Source: Fusarium oxysporum f. sp. lycopersici 4287 (taxonomy: Eukaryota; Ascomycota; Sordariomycetes; Hypocreales; Nectriaceae). From it: a DNA stretch of 64,000 nt. The position numbers and the translations under genes are program-made. The stretch covers positions 2,023,301-2,087,300 of the forward strand of contig NC_030996.1 of assembly GCF_000149955.1 (NCBI RefSeq), given 5' to 3'. The number at the start of each line of letters is the position of its first letter. Position 1 is the first letter of the stretch. The notes below the pieces were generated by a model. It was given only the letters and a program-made list of their open reading frames with translations, did no database searches and was not told the DNA's origin. This document shows, piece by piece, positions 21,921 to 33,432 of the stretch.

Positions 21921-23072
21921 CTATTTTACTAAAACTCTCCTAACATGCTCCTCTATATTCTTCGGCAGCGTGAGACCATACTCATCCTTAGCGTACCTGA
22001 AGCAGAATTCCACAAGGCCGCGACATGCATGTTCAGAGCTAACGTAAGACCGACCCTTGTACTCTAATGCTTCTAGCTCATAAAAGTAGGCCTCGTTAAC
22101 TTCGAAGAATTGATGCACCACGGCTTCCGTAGGCTTCTGGTTGTTCTTAAAGAAAGCTGCAGCAACACATATCTTAAGCACTGCCGCGCCACCCTTTGTC
22201 TGTACGACCTTACTCTCCTTTTTCGCTACAAGCTCTGGTTGTTTGCTGCACTCAAGAATCTTAGATTCCACCAGCGCAGAAGCAGGAAGCCCATTCGTAT
22301 TCTTGCTCTCATAGTCTGGAGCCCCGATAAGTTGGAGGTCGTAACGCGCCAACAGCTCATCAAATCGTTCCATTATAACGACTACAGGGAGGCGTTGCGT
22401 ACGTATCGCCTCTGTGATCTCCTCACGTTGTATCCGCATCTTCTCTTTAGCCGTAGTCTTGTCCTTCAGAGATGCAAGACCTTTCTCGGAGCAGAACTTT
22501 TGCTGCAGATACGCGATTAGCACTGCGACAGAGCGTGAGCGCCCAGATTTACAGTGAATCAAGATGTTCCTCCCCTCGCCACTATGCCGCTTGATAAAAG
22601 CATTAGTCTCATCGAAGTAGTCGATCAGATTTGAGTTGGCATTGTCATCTAGCGGAATAATGAGGGGGTACTTCACGACGCTGCTTGTGATGCCGTTTTC
22701 GCCAGGGAAGAACCTTTGTAGCCCGTAGGTGATGTTGCTCTTGTCCCATGCAAGTGAGTCCTTGGGATGAATAGCAATAACCGCATGGACATCATTTTTC
22801 GCAAGAATATCTTCGTTAAGCGCATGGTTCATGCCCCCGATAAAAATGCTCCCGGGTCCCGCAAGCTCTGGGTGAACGATGCGCGACATATCCGTTATGT
22901 CATTCCGGGTCCATTCACGGATCTCGTTCCAGAACTTGGCATGCAGAAAAGCGAGGTCGCCATTCGACGCGAGGTTGTCGAGTGCCTTGTACGTAGTCGG
23001 CTCATAGGAGGGGTTTTGCGCAAATAGCTCGCTCCACTCTATTGACGGGGGCCGCTTGGTGGTATTGTCCAT
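21921..23072 (-). CDS. dual-specificity protein phosphatase
   Basis: Intronless 383-residue protein from ATG. The phosphatase domain spans about 70-240. It contains IFIGGMNHALNEDIL, a conserved Asp in PLDDNANSNLIDYF (142) that fits the general acid, and the P-loop IHCKSGRSRSVAVLIAYL with nucleophile Cys174 and Arg180. The C-terminal 130 residues (VVQTKGGAAVLKICVAAAFF...SSEHACRGLVEFCFRYAKDEYGL) match nothing I recognise. No targeting signals, so cytosolic or nuclear. Substrate is unknown; DSPs dephosphorylate phospho-Tyr/Ser/Thr or non-protein substrates. Its own promoter lies toward the Dal5-type carrier gene. Confidence 0.88.
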   Translation of the reverse strand: MDNTTKRPPSIEWSELFAQNPSYEPTTYKALDNLASNGDLAFLHAKFWNEIREWTRNDITDMSRIVHPELAGPGSIFIGGMNHALNEDILAKNDVHAVIAIHPKDSLAWDKSNITYGLQRFFPGENGITSSVVKYPLIIPLDDNANSNLIDYFDETNAFIKRHSGEGRNILIHCKSGRSRSVAVLIAYLQQKFCSEKGLASLKDKTTAKEKMRIQREEITEAIRTQRLPVVVIMERFDELLARYDLQLIGAPDYESKNTNGLPASALVESKILECSKQPELVAKKESKVVQTKGGAAVLKICVAAAFFKNNQKPTEAVVHQFFEVNEAYFYELEALEYKGRSYVSSEHACRGLVEFCFRYAKDEYGLTLPKNIEEHVRRVLVK

Positions 23073-23493
23073 CGTGGCTGGAAAGGAACACCGACAAGGA
23101 GAAAGGAATAAAGCAGGAAAACGCTGTCGATCCGAGACAAAAGACTCGGCCTGTAGTTTAGAAGCTTATGCGCGAGGGTTGCAGTCTTGGCGAATGTAAG
23201 CTTCACTGGCATAACTGTAGAAATGTAATCACTAGATTGGGAGCGGGACGTGTTGCACGCTGATTGGTTTAAATGCTGTATTACTATGTGGAGTTTTTTA
23301 ACTTGCCTTATTTCCTTTTTTCTTTTTTTTTTCTTTTTAGCAAGTCAACAACTCAAGTATAACGATATTCAATTACATATACTCGTTTGAGAAAAGCCAG
23401 AAGTCAATTCATTTAGTCATTGAATAACTGGTCGTCTAGCTAGGTCCCTGTAGATGCTAGCATGCTACCTGACGTGATCACCATCGCGGATTC

Positions 23494-25154
23494 TCATGAC
23501 TCCTGTCTTTGCTGGTCCTGCTGTTGAAGAGCTACTAGCTCTCGTTCGGCCTTGGTGACAGGCTCGTTGGGTAGAAGCTTGAAGTACCATGGAGTAACAA
23601 TCGCGATAACACATCCGAAGCCGCAGGTAGCTGTCAGAGTCGCAAAACCGACCAAGTGCTGGGGAGCATTGGTGCTGGGCCACAGATAGCTTCCATAGAT
23701 AATGGCCAGATGGCCAAATGAGTTGACAAAGGCAATAGCAATGGAGCGCTTCTGGTCAGGAAAAGGTATCGACTCGCTTGTCCAATTGAGCTTGAGAGGG
23801 AGTCCGGTGTAGAGGCCAGCAACAAGCAGGCACATCATGACATATTTGGCAATGGCGGAATGAACAAAGGCCGAGATTATGCATGCGACAGCCGCAAGTC
23901 CGTAAAGACAGCAGCTATGCCATCTTCTATCTTGGAGCTTGTCTGAAGTCCAAGACGGAGCCAATTGACACACGGCGCCGGTGATCCAGATGGGAACAGT
24001 CATCCACTGCGCCGTGACCTTTGTGTAGCCCATAGTCTTGAGAATCGTCGGAACAAAGTATGAGATCGACATGCCCAGGATGATGATACTATAAGCGATG
24101 AGGAAGAACCAGGCCTTTCCATCAGTGACAACAGCCTTGAAAGCCTGCCACGAAGTCATACGGCGTGTCGTGCTGCCGACACTGACCTGCCGATCGACGA
24201 GGATGCGAATCTGCGCGAGGCGACGCTGGTCGGGAGAGAAGTAGCGGGCGTTTCGAGGATAATCTGGTAGAAGAAAGTATAGTCCGAAACCGCAGAAGAC
24301 GGCGAGGGCGCCCTCGAAGATGAATAGCCAGCGCCAGCCGGGAATGCCCCGGACTCCTTCGAGACCTTTAACGATGGCACCGGCCATGATACCACCCAAA
24401 GCTGGGGCGATGCAGCCAGATGTGTAGAAGATACAGAATCGCTTGCCTACCGAGAGTCAGTAAATTGCAAAGATCACCGAGATAAATAATGCTTACCAAT
24501 TTCCTTCTTGGTGTACCAGCATGTCAAAAGGTAGATGGCGCCAGGGAAGAGACCAGCTTCGATGCAGCCGAGGAAGAACCGTCCGGCAAGGAAGCCCTTG
24601 TAGTTCTTGGCTTGTGAGAGGGCAATTACGATACAGCCCCAGACCCAGACTATGGTTGGGAGGTAGATTGATGGGCGGCATTTGTTCATGATCATGTTAG
24701 AGGGGACTTCGCAGAGGAAGTAGCCGACGAAGAACAGGTACACAAGGAGTGAGTAGTCTAGCGTCTTCATGTCAGCAGATATAATAATTGGATCTTGAAA
24801 CTAGAAGCATACCGTTGTCCTTCATGTTAAGACTTTCACTCATACCAGCTGCATTTGCATTCGCCTGGACACGTCAGTCGCCGTTCTTCTGCCACTGTTG
24901 GTCAGTAGACTTACGATATTTCCACGATCTAGGTACGCAAGAACATACACCCACCACAAACAAGGAAGAAGTGTAAAGTCAATCTTTCTAACAAGACGTC
25001 TTTCTTCGACTGTATCAGGGACATAGTTTGCCAAAGCGACGGTGAGTTCCTCATCATCAGCCAGAGTATCTCTGGGCTTGAAGATCTCGCCATCTGCAAG
25101 GTCTTTGGAGACATGTTGCTGAGGGGCGGGCTTGTCTTCACTTTTGGACTCCAT
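23494..25154 (-). CDS. Dal5-type MFS anion:cation symporter (copy 1)
   Basis: Allantoate/nicotinate-permease-like carrier (ACS family), plasma membrane, 12 predicted helices. Exons 24915-25154, 24813-24864, 24497-24757 and 23494-24446; introns 24865-24914, 24758-24812 and 24447-24496, all GT-AG. The product is 501 residues. Family blocks: KIDFTLLPCLWWVYVLAYLD, the small exon ANANAAGMSESLNMKDN, FVGYFLCEVPSNMIMNKCRP, GRFFLGCIEAGLFPGAIYLL, GWRWLFIFEGALAVFCGF, and a C-terminus ending with Gln-rich LQQQDQQRQES. Start ATG gives a charged N-terminal tail of normal length. Substrate cannot be told from sequence; relatives move allantoate, nicotinate, pantothenate or other organic anions. Confidence 0.9.
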
Positions 25155-26303
25155 CGTGATCTTTGTGTAACTCTATAAGAAGAATCAGATCGAATGCAGA
25201 AGACAAGTCAGAATGATCCATTGGGGAACATGTAGCGTTATATCTCCAGGATCGGCAGTCGGCGTGGTTCTCCGATGAACGAACATCTTTCCCGATAAAA
25301 GACTCGCTTATTGTTTAATTAAGTCGTTCTGATGATAAGCATGAATTCGCTCTGATCCATACATACCAAGACAGAAGGATGACTCGGGAGCACAAGGAAT
25401 CCTTGTACAGTGCGGAACTATGGTGCGGGGTACTTGCCATTAAGCTTGTCGAGGATGGGAAACTAAAAGCGACGAGATAAGCATAAAATGTGCTGGAGTT
25501 CAGATATGTTACCCGGCTATCTTAATGCCAAGATGTATGCTTAAAGGCTAATGACCTTGGATGAGAGATAAAGACTGTATTTGCGTACGGTGAAGTTAGT
25601 GGAGCCCGGCCTCGGTGCTTACTGTGATTGGCTAGCTGGCTGTAGGGTATCCTTCCTCATCAGATCAGTTAAGATAATACTTATCTTGTCTATTGAACCT
25701 CGATTAAGACAAAACTGGATCTTATAAGTAATATCCCTAAGTGCTTATCTTTGTGCTTTTTATACTCCCTAGACTTTTTACCAATCATAAACCAGCTCTC
25801 AAGCTCCTATTGTATCCCGCGTATAAAGAAATAATATCTTAAAAGTTTTATCATGCGTACGACAATGGGAATCTGTAGCACATCTCAAATTTTTTTGACA
25901 TTATTAAAGTATGTATCTTACATTATTCCGTCTTCATGGCTTATATTATTTCATCTAACCAAGCCTGCTACTGTGTGCTATTACGAGATTAGGCGTTAAA
26001 TGACGCAGACAGCTTCGGGACGGGCCGGTGCACATGGGATGGCGTTTTGGTTGTCCAATTGGCACTTATGTGTGTATTCGGCGTTAGGGCATGTTTATTT
26101 CAAGCCCGTTAACTCACTTCATGAGATAAAGGAAACTCCTTCAAATCTAGGCATTGAATAACACGAAGATGGAGATTTCAGCCGCGCACGTGACGAACCA
26201 GCATGAAGCTGCAGCCAACCCCTCATATCATCCCTGTGAGGTCTTTTTCTGCAGTCCAGTCAAGTCAAGTCAAGTCAAGTCACATCATATCATAACAAGC
26301 AAG
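25155..26303. other. divergent intergenic region
   Basis: 1.15 kb between the Dal5-type carrier and the PNP-domain gene, read outward from both ends; 25680-25960 is AT-rich. A pentanucleotide array (AGTCA/GTCAA units, about five copies, 26258-26283) lies 20 bp before the chosen ATG of the PNP gene, probably in its 5' leader. Confidence 0.55.
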
Positions 26304-27545
26304 ATGGCCTCGACAGAACCTCCAAAAGACCGCAGTAGCTTCCGAGTGGCAATTATGTGCGCTCTCCCTCGTGAGGCAGATGCAATGTCATTACTCTTTG
26401 ACGAATTCTGGGACGAGACGGGTGATCCATACGGCCGAGAGGATTCAGACACGAATCTCTATATCACTGGACGCATTGGAAAACACAATGTCGTCTTGAC
26501 AATCTTGCCTGGTATGGGCACAAATAGCGCTGCTGCCGCATCAGTAAACCTGAGAGCAAGCTACACTGGTCTGAAACTGGCTCTCCTTGTCGGCTTCTGT
26601 GGTGGCTTGCCACGTATAGGCGACAGGGATGCATTTCTAGGAGACGTAGTAGTGAGCAAGCAGATTGTCGAATATGACAACATTTTTGACGATGATACTG
26701 GACGACCTAGTGCGGATATACGAACATTATTGGCAGTACTGGAAACGGAATTCATGGAGAAACGACTGAAAAAAGCGGCTGCAATCCATTTGAAGGAATT
26801 ACAACAGGAGGCAAAGCAACAAATGCGTCGAGCCGAATATCATTATCCCGGGGCAAAGAACGACGTTATATACCCACCGGAATATTCGCACAAACACAGA
26901 GACTCATGCCCTGCATGTGCTGATGACTCTACTTTCTTTTGCAAACCAGCCTTCAAAGCCTCATGTGCTGAGATTGGATGTGAACCAGATAAGTTGATCA
27001 CAAGAGAGCATAGAGAGGATCTCCCCGAAGGTGCAGACTTCGCCCCTGAAATCTTTGTCGGTCGAATAGGCTCAGGCAACACTGTTATGAAAAGTGGTTT
27101 GGATCGCGATCGAATAGCCGCTGGACATGACATTATTGCGTTTGAGATGGAAGGCGCTGGGATATGGGAGGAGGTTCCCTGTATCATTGTCAAAGGAATT
27201 TGTGACTACGCAGATAGTCACAAGAACAAGACATGGCAGAACTTTGCTGCTGCTACGGCTGCGTCCGTTGCTAAGGCCATTCTTGGACGATTTCCAACCA
27301 GCAGTGATGGCCAGCATGATCCACCTCTGAGCGGTATGATTTGGTTCACTCATGTTGTACAGAGCTGACATCTAGTAGAACAACACGAAGCAAACGAACT
27401 TAGCGTCGCCAGCAATTCATTTGTAAATACGACTTGGGCCAGTCAGGGTGATATCGCAGGAAGCTTAACCTACATGCCTGAGCCGGCTCAGATGCCAGGA
27501 GAGACCAACGCAATCAATTCTGCACGCTTTCTGCTGGAGCAGTAG
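26304..27545 (+). CDS. stand-alone PNP/UDP-phosphorylase domain protein (NLR-type)
   Basis: Exons 26304-27333 and 27376-27545, intron 27334-27375 (42 nt, CTGAC branch); 399 residues. The N-terminal fold reads FRVAIMCALPREADAMSLLFDEFW, then ILPGMGTNSAAAASVNLRAS, LALLVGFCGGLP, DVVVSKQIVEYD and, late, the substrate-site strand IIAFEMEGAG followed by CIIVKGICDYADSHKNKTWQ. This version of the nucleoside phosphorylase fold is the usual N-terminal domain of fungal NLR proteins (with NACHT and ankyrin/TPR repeats). Here it ends about 60 residues after the fold with no NACHT. Related PNP domains in bacterial Detocs defence and some eukaryotic immune proteins are reported to cleave ATP; activity here is inference. 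Start chosen at ATG 26304; the longer frame upstream opens only at TTG. Confidence 0.85.
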
Positions 27546-27948
27546 TACTGGGTATCCACGGGAAAGACCTTGCGAATTGGCATGTAGCCACTTGGTAGAG
27601 CTTATTTTCTATATGAAAATCCATTTTCGTTATTATACAAGCTAGCTACGGTTCAGTCCCGCGGCTCTGACTTTCTAGACTTGAACAAGGTATCTACTAG
27701 CTTGGATAATTTTACTTATTATCGCAGGTAGTGATGAAGTTGGACGGCAGTGCATGGGGAAGTGGCCAGTTTAAGAATCAGTAATGTACGATATCAAATT
27801 CATATATACTTTGAAGTACTAACTCGATCCACCCTCACTCCATCTCCATCACTTCCGTAATATGTACCAAACTCTCCACATCTTATCTCATGCAACTCAT
27901 CCAAGTCCTTTCCAGTCAACACATCAAGCTTAAGTCCTTCTCATCTTT

Positions 27949-28734
27949 CTAGTTGCCAACATACTTGACAGTAACAGAGTTGCTGGTGATAGAACCAACA
28001 GCCTGGACAGTCTGGCCCTGGTCAGGTGAAATATCAATGATCTGAGCACCAGAAGGACCAGAAGTACCCTTGGTTCCAGAAACAACAGCATTGGTGAAAG
28101 TGACAGTACCAAAGTTGGCAAGGTCAACCTGGCTACCGCCCTCCTGGAAAGCCTCGACAATCCACTCAGCGTTGGTCTCGCAGAGAGTAGAGGGAGTGTT
28201 GGTGAAGCTGTGAGTGACCTTCTGGTTGGTGGTCAAGTTCTCAAGGGTAGCAACACCCTTGGTCTTGGAGGAAGCGTCAACGGTCATGCGGATCTGGTCT
28301 CCGACAGAGACGTCAAAGTTGCTGAAGCTGTAGGCATAGTCGGGAATCCACTCATACCAAGCATCGAAGGATCCATCAGCGTAGAAGGAGATACCAGTCT
28401 GGAGAATGGCAGTCTGGCAGGTATCGCCGTCAATACCAACCCAAGCAGAGGCAGCAGCGCCGTCGGCACCGCTGACCTCAGGGACGGTGATGGTGCCTTG
28501 GACTTTGTTGTATCCGCTGCCGATCTGGACAGCTCCAGCCCAGTTGCCAGAGTACTGGTCGTTCTTGGTGCGAGCCTCGGAGTCAAGAGACCAAAGTCTT
28601 TGGTTGGGGTGAGAGCTGTACTTGGCTCGGCGGGCAGAGCGAGGGACAACGGGTGAAGTGTCACGGGGAGTGAGCTTGGTGCCAGGAGCAGCGAGGGCAA
28701 GGCTGGCGGCAGCGAGGAAGAGAGTGAACTTCAT
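27949..28734 (-). CDS. secreted glutamic peptidase (eqolisin, family G1)
   Basis: Intronless 261-residue secreted protease. The signal peptide MKFTLFLAAASLALA is followed by a propeptide with basic processing sites (RSARRAKYSS). The mature part starts near NQRLWSLDSEARTKNDQYSGNWAG and has the family blocks SAWVGIDGDTCQTAILQTG, FDAWYEWIPDY and ETNAEWIVEAF, which carry the catalytic Gln and Glu positions of scytalidoglutamic/aspergilloglutamic peptidases. Two Cys (in DTCQT and TLCET) could pair. Acid-active, pepstatin-insensitive proteolysis outside the cell is the family role. Codon use is strongly C-ending, unlike most neighbours, as expected for a highly expressed secreted enzyme. Confidence 0.93.
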   Translation of the reverse strand: MKFTLFLAAASLALAAPGTKLTPRDTSPVVPRSARRAKYSSHPNQRLWSLDSEARTKNDQYSGNWAGAVQIGSGYNKVQGTITVPEVSGADGAAASAWVGIDGDTCQTAILQTGISFYADGSFDAWYEWIPDYAYSFSNFDVSVGDQIRMTVDASSKTKGVATLENLTTNQKVTHSFTNTPSTLCETNAEWIVEAFQEGGSQVDLANFGTVTFTNAVVSGTKGTSGPSGAQIIDISPDQGQTVQAVGSITSNSVTVKYVGN

Positions 28735-31179
28735 GATGAAAGTTGAGTTGGGAGTGTTGGACTTGAAGAGATGAGATGAGCTTGATTGTTTCTGATGCTT
28801 CTGGATATTCTTTTTCTCTTGGCATTTTCTTAGACTTATATAGATTTTGCGTCTATAGTATTTCCTATGTGCTCTACTATCTATCCCATCAATCCAAGGG
28901 GACTATTCCGCAAAGCGTAGGTCCATAACTCTGATATCCTCGATGCCGTACTTCCGTATAATCAGCTGCAAAGTCCACAACTACTAATGTGTATCGTGAG
29001 TGCGGAATATTCTATCACATCTCTATACCTGCACTTGAACCAAACCTCCTCCCTTTTCTGGACATTTCACCATTAGCCCCGGCAGTCATGTCTATCGGGC
29101 TTTATACCACTTGCCTATCTGAAAGGGACCTTTTATAATACCGCTATCACTGATGCAGCCTGGCTTCCGAATGTGGGCACATCCGCGGCTTCGTGTGAGA
29201 TGATTGGAGAGAAGTTGAGTCTAGGACCTGATTGTAATCAAGCTTGATCTGGTAAGTGCGCCGAGGCCGGATAGAAACCGGCATCTCTTACAGCTGGTCT
29301 GCGGGAGTTGGCGTGATGTGCCTTATAAAATGACAGGGGTTCAATCTCCCGATGACTACTACACAGAATGCAATTCCACAATATCCAGCATGTCAATACA
29401 TACAACGATCATCTTGACTTATAAAGAGAAGAATTAGGCATTTAACTTAGGTTTCAAAGATTAGCAGACCCTGATGATCTCTGATCTTGACACGACAGTT
29501 ACATGCATGAATATCCATGCTATTCTGTTATCAGTCGCGATCGGCGCTAAATTCGGCATAAAGATGCCGTGCAACTGCTTCGCAATAATTGTCCGCTACC
29601 AACACGGCAATGATATGCAACAACCCATTTATTACAGCTAGGTATAACTCATGAACTTTTGTCGATGCTAAAGAGCCCTTATCACATGGGTCTCTGCGTT
29701 GGTGTTGCGCTATTTTACAAGATCACTTGTCACGGCTCAGACCATTCCCTCTTGCGCTGAAATTACCTTAAGGCAGTTTTTGGCCTCGTATGGTCGGTGT
29801 AAAGAAGGGGAAGTCTCAGCCACTATGGTGTCAAAAGCCTCCGACTTCTACCTGCAGTACAGTGACTGGCTCTGTGACAGTGGGACTGTAGAAAGTGCAG
29901 TGCTATGATCAAACAAAGACGACTATGGAGACATTAGGATTGAGAACAGTTCATAAATTCTGACAATAGTGAAGGGGTCGGAGGTTTTGATCGCATTCTG
30001 TCGGAGATTAACCGGGTTTGTTTGTGAAAGCCCGCCGTACGAAGTAGTACGAAGACATACGAGGGTCAAACGAGTTAAACATAGAATACGACGTTTGAAT
30101 GTAACAACAGGGAACAATTGTGAGTAAATGAGGAGTAGTTGTCGGTGAGGTACTCTAAGGAAGCAGCCGTAGATGTCATATCCAATTTGGGGTTGCATAT
30201 CGCCTCAAGCCACATACTTGGTGCCCAATAAGAAGCATCATTTTGGATCGAAGAAAATGTCATCTGTCGTGAATTTTAAGCTTATTACTGATTCTAAACG
30301 CTCAATTTAACGGTCGCGGCCAACAGAGCCATGAAGATGCTGCCAATTGGTTAACTTCATCAGCTGAACTTTGACCAGCGGCTGAGAGCCAACCGTTTGC
30401 CGCCCAACTCAACAAGCTACGTGACACAGATATTCAGCCGCACCGAAAGCTGAAAAAAAGGGTATCATAATTGGAAACCTAAATTTGTCGGTTGAGTTTC
30501 GTTTGGCGGTTACGACGATCCTCTTAGTGGATGATGCAAATGCCGATGGCTGCAGTTCGATCCCATTTTCAGTTGAGGCGATGAGATGCTCAAATGACAG
30601 TAAGGTATCTTCCCAGGCCTTGATGATCGGCGACCTCGGCGTGACTCTCTGGTAAACCTGAGACGCTTGGCGTGGGTGCGCGACGACAGGAAGGGAGCAG
30701 TAGAGAGCCGAAGCATGGGAGCGAAATTGTAGACCTGACAGTTGACAAGTTGAAGCTAAAGTAGGCATATAGCGAGAAGTAGAAAAAAATAGATTAGCAC
30801 TCAAGCAAAAGGTCAACGATGCATAGTGTCTGAAGATATCTTCGAAGACTTCAAATTCGATGGCGCGTTATGGCAGAAAATGAGATAAGCACAAAGTGCC
30901 AATTGCAACATGCGTGACACATGCTCCTCTTCATGATATGATGGTTGAAATCAGCCTCGCGGCCTGCCAAGGTGACCACGACTAACATGAATGTGTCTTC
31001 GATGGACAAGAATAGCATTGCGGGTGATGCCTGCATACTAACACATGAGTCAATTCGAGTCGAGAAGTGTTTGTGAAAAGAATTTAAACGCGCCATCACG
31101 CCGTCTTAGATGTCAATCACAATCAACTCTGCATTCCAACCTACCATCATAAAGCCATTTGAAGAACTATCCTCACACA
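28735..31179. other. long intergenic region
   Basis: 2.4 kb with no family match. The first ~300 bp upstream of the eqolisin is CT/GA-rich leader. One weak minus-strand frame is listed separately (30409-30768). No repeats with recognisable ends were found. Confidence 0.5.
30409..30768 (-). CDS. possible small hypothetical protein
   Basis: Open frame of 119 residues from ATG at 30768. The middle (IIKAWEDTLLSFEHLIASTENGIELQPSAF) has a protein-like composition, but there is no domain, signal peptide or membrane segment I recognise. It could equally be chance in a GC-balanced stretch. Listed with low confidence because it is the only candidate in this gap. Confidence 0.2.
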   Translation of the reverse strand: MPTLASTCQLSGLQFRSHASALYCSLPVVAHPRQASQVYQRVTPRSPIIKAWEDTLLSFEHLIASTENGIELQPSAFASSTKRIVVTAKRNSTDKFRFPIMIPFFSAFGAAEYLCHVAC

Positions 31180-31851
31180 ATGGAAGCCTACTACCCTTCC
31201 CAACACACCATGGCCCCCCAATTCCCTCTCATCCAGCCCCCAAACTGCCCTCTATGTCCCAACACTCCCATACGCGCCAGAGTCGATCCTGCAAAACGCA
31301 GCCCGACCGCTGGTCGTCCCTACTACTACTGTCAAGCAGACCACAAACGCCAGTTTCTCACCTGGGACGACATGCTGGGCATCTCCTCTGCCAACCCCCG
31401 ATGTCGATGCGGTCATCACAGCCGACGAAACGAGGGCAATGGACCTGTGCCGAGCGCATGGTACAACTGTTCTTCACGACGATGTTCTTTCAATCAGAAC
31501 ATTGACGTGGATGACATTGATGAGTCTCCCCACTCCAGCCCTTCGAGCCGGCAGGGTAGTACTGGCTCTTCAACAATCGCCGGGTATGTATCCCGTAGAG
31601 CGTACTGGCTTAGTTATCTGACAGCATGCAGTTCAACGTACGGCGGAAATGACAGGAAGATGACCGCAAGGGAAGAGAACGACAGCGAACTGCTTGACAA
31701 GATGAATGCCATGACTGTCAAGATCAAGAAGCTCGAGACTACCATTGCCTCTCGACCTTCAACCACTGCCAGGCCCATCGACGGCGATTGTTGTGTGCAT
31801 GGTAATGGACGCCGGTCATTTTTCAGCCGTCGCCGCTGCATCTGTATCTAG
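31180..31851 (+). CDS. GRF-type zinc-finger protein
   Basis: Starts at ATG 31180 (MEAYYPSQHT). The zinc finger reads CPLCPNTPIRARVDPAKRSP...GRPYYYCQADHKRQFLTWDDM, the GRF pattern seen in nucleic-acid-binding proteins. A second Cys/His group follows (CRCGHHSRR...YNCSSRRC). A Ser-rich linker and a C-terminal coiled-coil-like helix (REENDSELLDKMNAMTVKIKKLETTIAS) complete it. A 48-nt GTATGT...CAG stretch (31584-31631) looks like an intron. As its length is divisible by three, the frame is open whether spliced (207 residues) or retained (223). Likely nuclear single-strand nucleic-acid binding; partner unknown. Confidence 0.65.
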   Translation: MEAYYPSQHTMAPQFPLIQPPNCPLCPNTPIRARVDPAKRSPTAGRPYYYCQADHKRQFLTWDDMLGISSANPRCRCGHHSRRNEGNGPVPSAWYNCSSRRCSFNQNIDVDDIDESPHSSPSSRQGSTGSSTIAGYVSRRAYWLSYLTACSSTYGGNDRKMTAREENDSELLDKMNAMTVKIKKLETTIASRPSTTARPIDGDCCVHGNGRRSFFSRRRCICI

Positions 31852-32476
31852 GCTGAACTTGCTGATTCCTCACGTTGCTCCTGTATCTCCTTTGTCTTTC
31901 TGGTTTCCTTGTTACTCTCGCTGAATATCTATTGAAGCGACATATTGATTTCATAGCTCGTTCATTAACTTGAAGGACTTTATCTGAATAATTATCAGTC
32001 GCGAATTATTAGTTCTTATTGTATATCAGATTATGAAAATAGTGATCGAATACATACTGCCATATAAGTCGAAGGAAGTCGATAGGCTTCGCGATGCCAA
32101 ACCTACCTTGATGGCAGATAGCAGACTTAGAAAACGGGTGGCACTTTCATCCCCGTATTTGCACTCCTCGGAGCATATAGGTAGGGTCTGGGATCATGCC
32201 AGGATGCCATTGTCGCAGGCCTTGATGCAGAGAACCGGACAAAAGATAGGGATGAGCCTGTGTTGTTTGTAGAAAGTAACGCCCCGGCTTCACCCATCGT
32301 CAAGGCCCGCGGAGCGCTGCCTATTCGCCAGCGGTAACCCTGACCAACTGCGCAGTCAGTTGGAGATTTTGCCGCCTGCTACCGCCCACAAGTGACTGTC
32401 AACCCCTCATTAACCATTCAGCTTGGCAGCCATGTATATCTTGTAAGTCCAGTTTTGTCACTAAAATAATGCCACA

Positions 32477-33432
32477 ATGACACCATCAGTATTTCTTGTG
32501 AGGCACGGTAAGTTAGAGACTTAAAACTTGATATTATACCTTTACATTGCTAATAATTGAGTTTGTCTTGAAAACAGGACAGACAGAATGGTCAAAGGTC
32601 GGAAAGTATACAGGGAAAACAGACATAGAGCTCACAGATACTGGGAAGAAAGAGGCACTTACTCTTAGAGACAGATTTATGCGCCCTAACAAACTCATCG
32701 ACCCATCACACCTCGCGCACATATTTGTGAGCCCAAGGATCCGAGCAAGAGAAACCTTCGAGCTCGTCGCTGGGAACTACCCAGAGATAAGGCAAAGAGC
32801 TACCATCACGGAGGAGTTCAGGGAGTGGGACCATGGAGACTATGAAGGAATGACGACTCAACAGATTAGGGATTTGAGAGCAGAGGAGGGACTTGATACA
32901 TCGTCAGAGTGGTCAATCTGAGCCGGTGGATGTGAGGGTGGAGAGTATAATTACATCTTCTTCCGTTTAAGCATTGCTAACTCTTGCTTTTTCTTTTTTC
33001 CAGATCAGTAGAAGACATAACCCGACGCGCCAACGATGTGATTTCTACTATCCGAGACATTCAAAAAGACTACATAGATGATGAGAATGGTGGAAATGTG
33101 ATGGTTGTACGTTTTTGAGACCCAAAGGCGAAATTCACGTCTTAAAGAGTCTTCCGAATGCTATCCCTGTTATTCTGTAAACTAGTAGGCTAATTAAAAA
33201 AAAACAGGTTGGGCATGGTACTTTCCTTCGATGTCTTTGGAAAGTCTGGGCACATCTCCCGGTTGATTCGCCTATCAATATCCAATTTGACACTGGGTCC
33301 GTTGCGACTCTGAGGTATGTAGTATCATCTCTTACAATTTTAGTTGTGTAGATACTTACGATTCAAAGCTATAAGGATAATTATATCAACAGTCGAACGG
33401 TCGTAATTGGTCTTAAAATGCATTCGGTCTGA
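32477..33432 (+). pseudogene. histidine phosphatase (SHB17-like) interrupted by TGA
   Basis: Five exons fit: 32477-32507, 32578-32944, 33004-33106, 33208-33314 and 33393-33432, with introns 32508-32577, 32945-33003, 33107-33207 and 33315-33392. The protein begins MTPSVFLVRHGQTEW with catalytic His10, then SPRIRARETFEL, EFREWDHGDYEGMT and the second catalytic His in VMV-VGHGTFLRCLW. This is the phosphoglycerate-mutase-like family of yeast sedoheptulose-1,7-bisphosphatase (Shb17). In exon 2 the codon TGA at 32919-32921 stands where the family has Trp (SI-W-xGCEGGE). Everything around it is in frame. No alternative splice donor avoids it. One G-to-A change would explain it. The C-terminus after exon 4 is shorter than usual. 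Confidence 0.8.

Noticed and set aside
28210..28700. Long open frames opposite and in shifted phase to the eqolisin gene.
   Set aside because: Shadows caused by the strong third-position C bias of the real gene.
29230..29360. GGTTCAATCTCC and nearby stems suggested a tRNA gene.
   Set aside because: No cloverleaf could be folded and the A box is missing.
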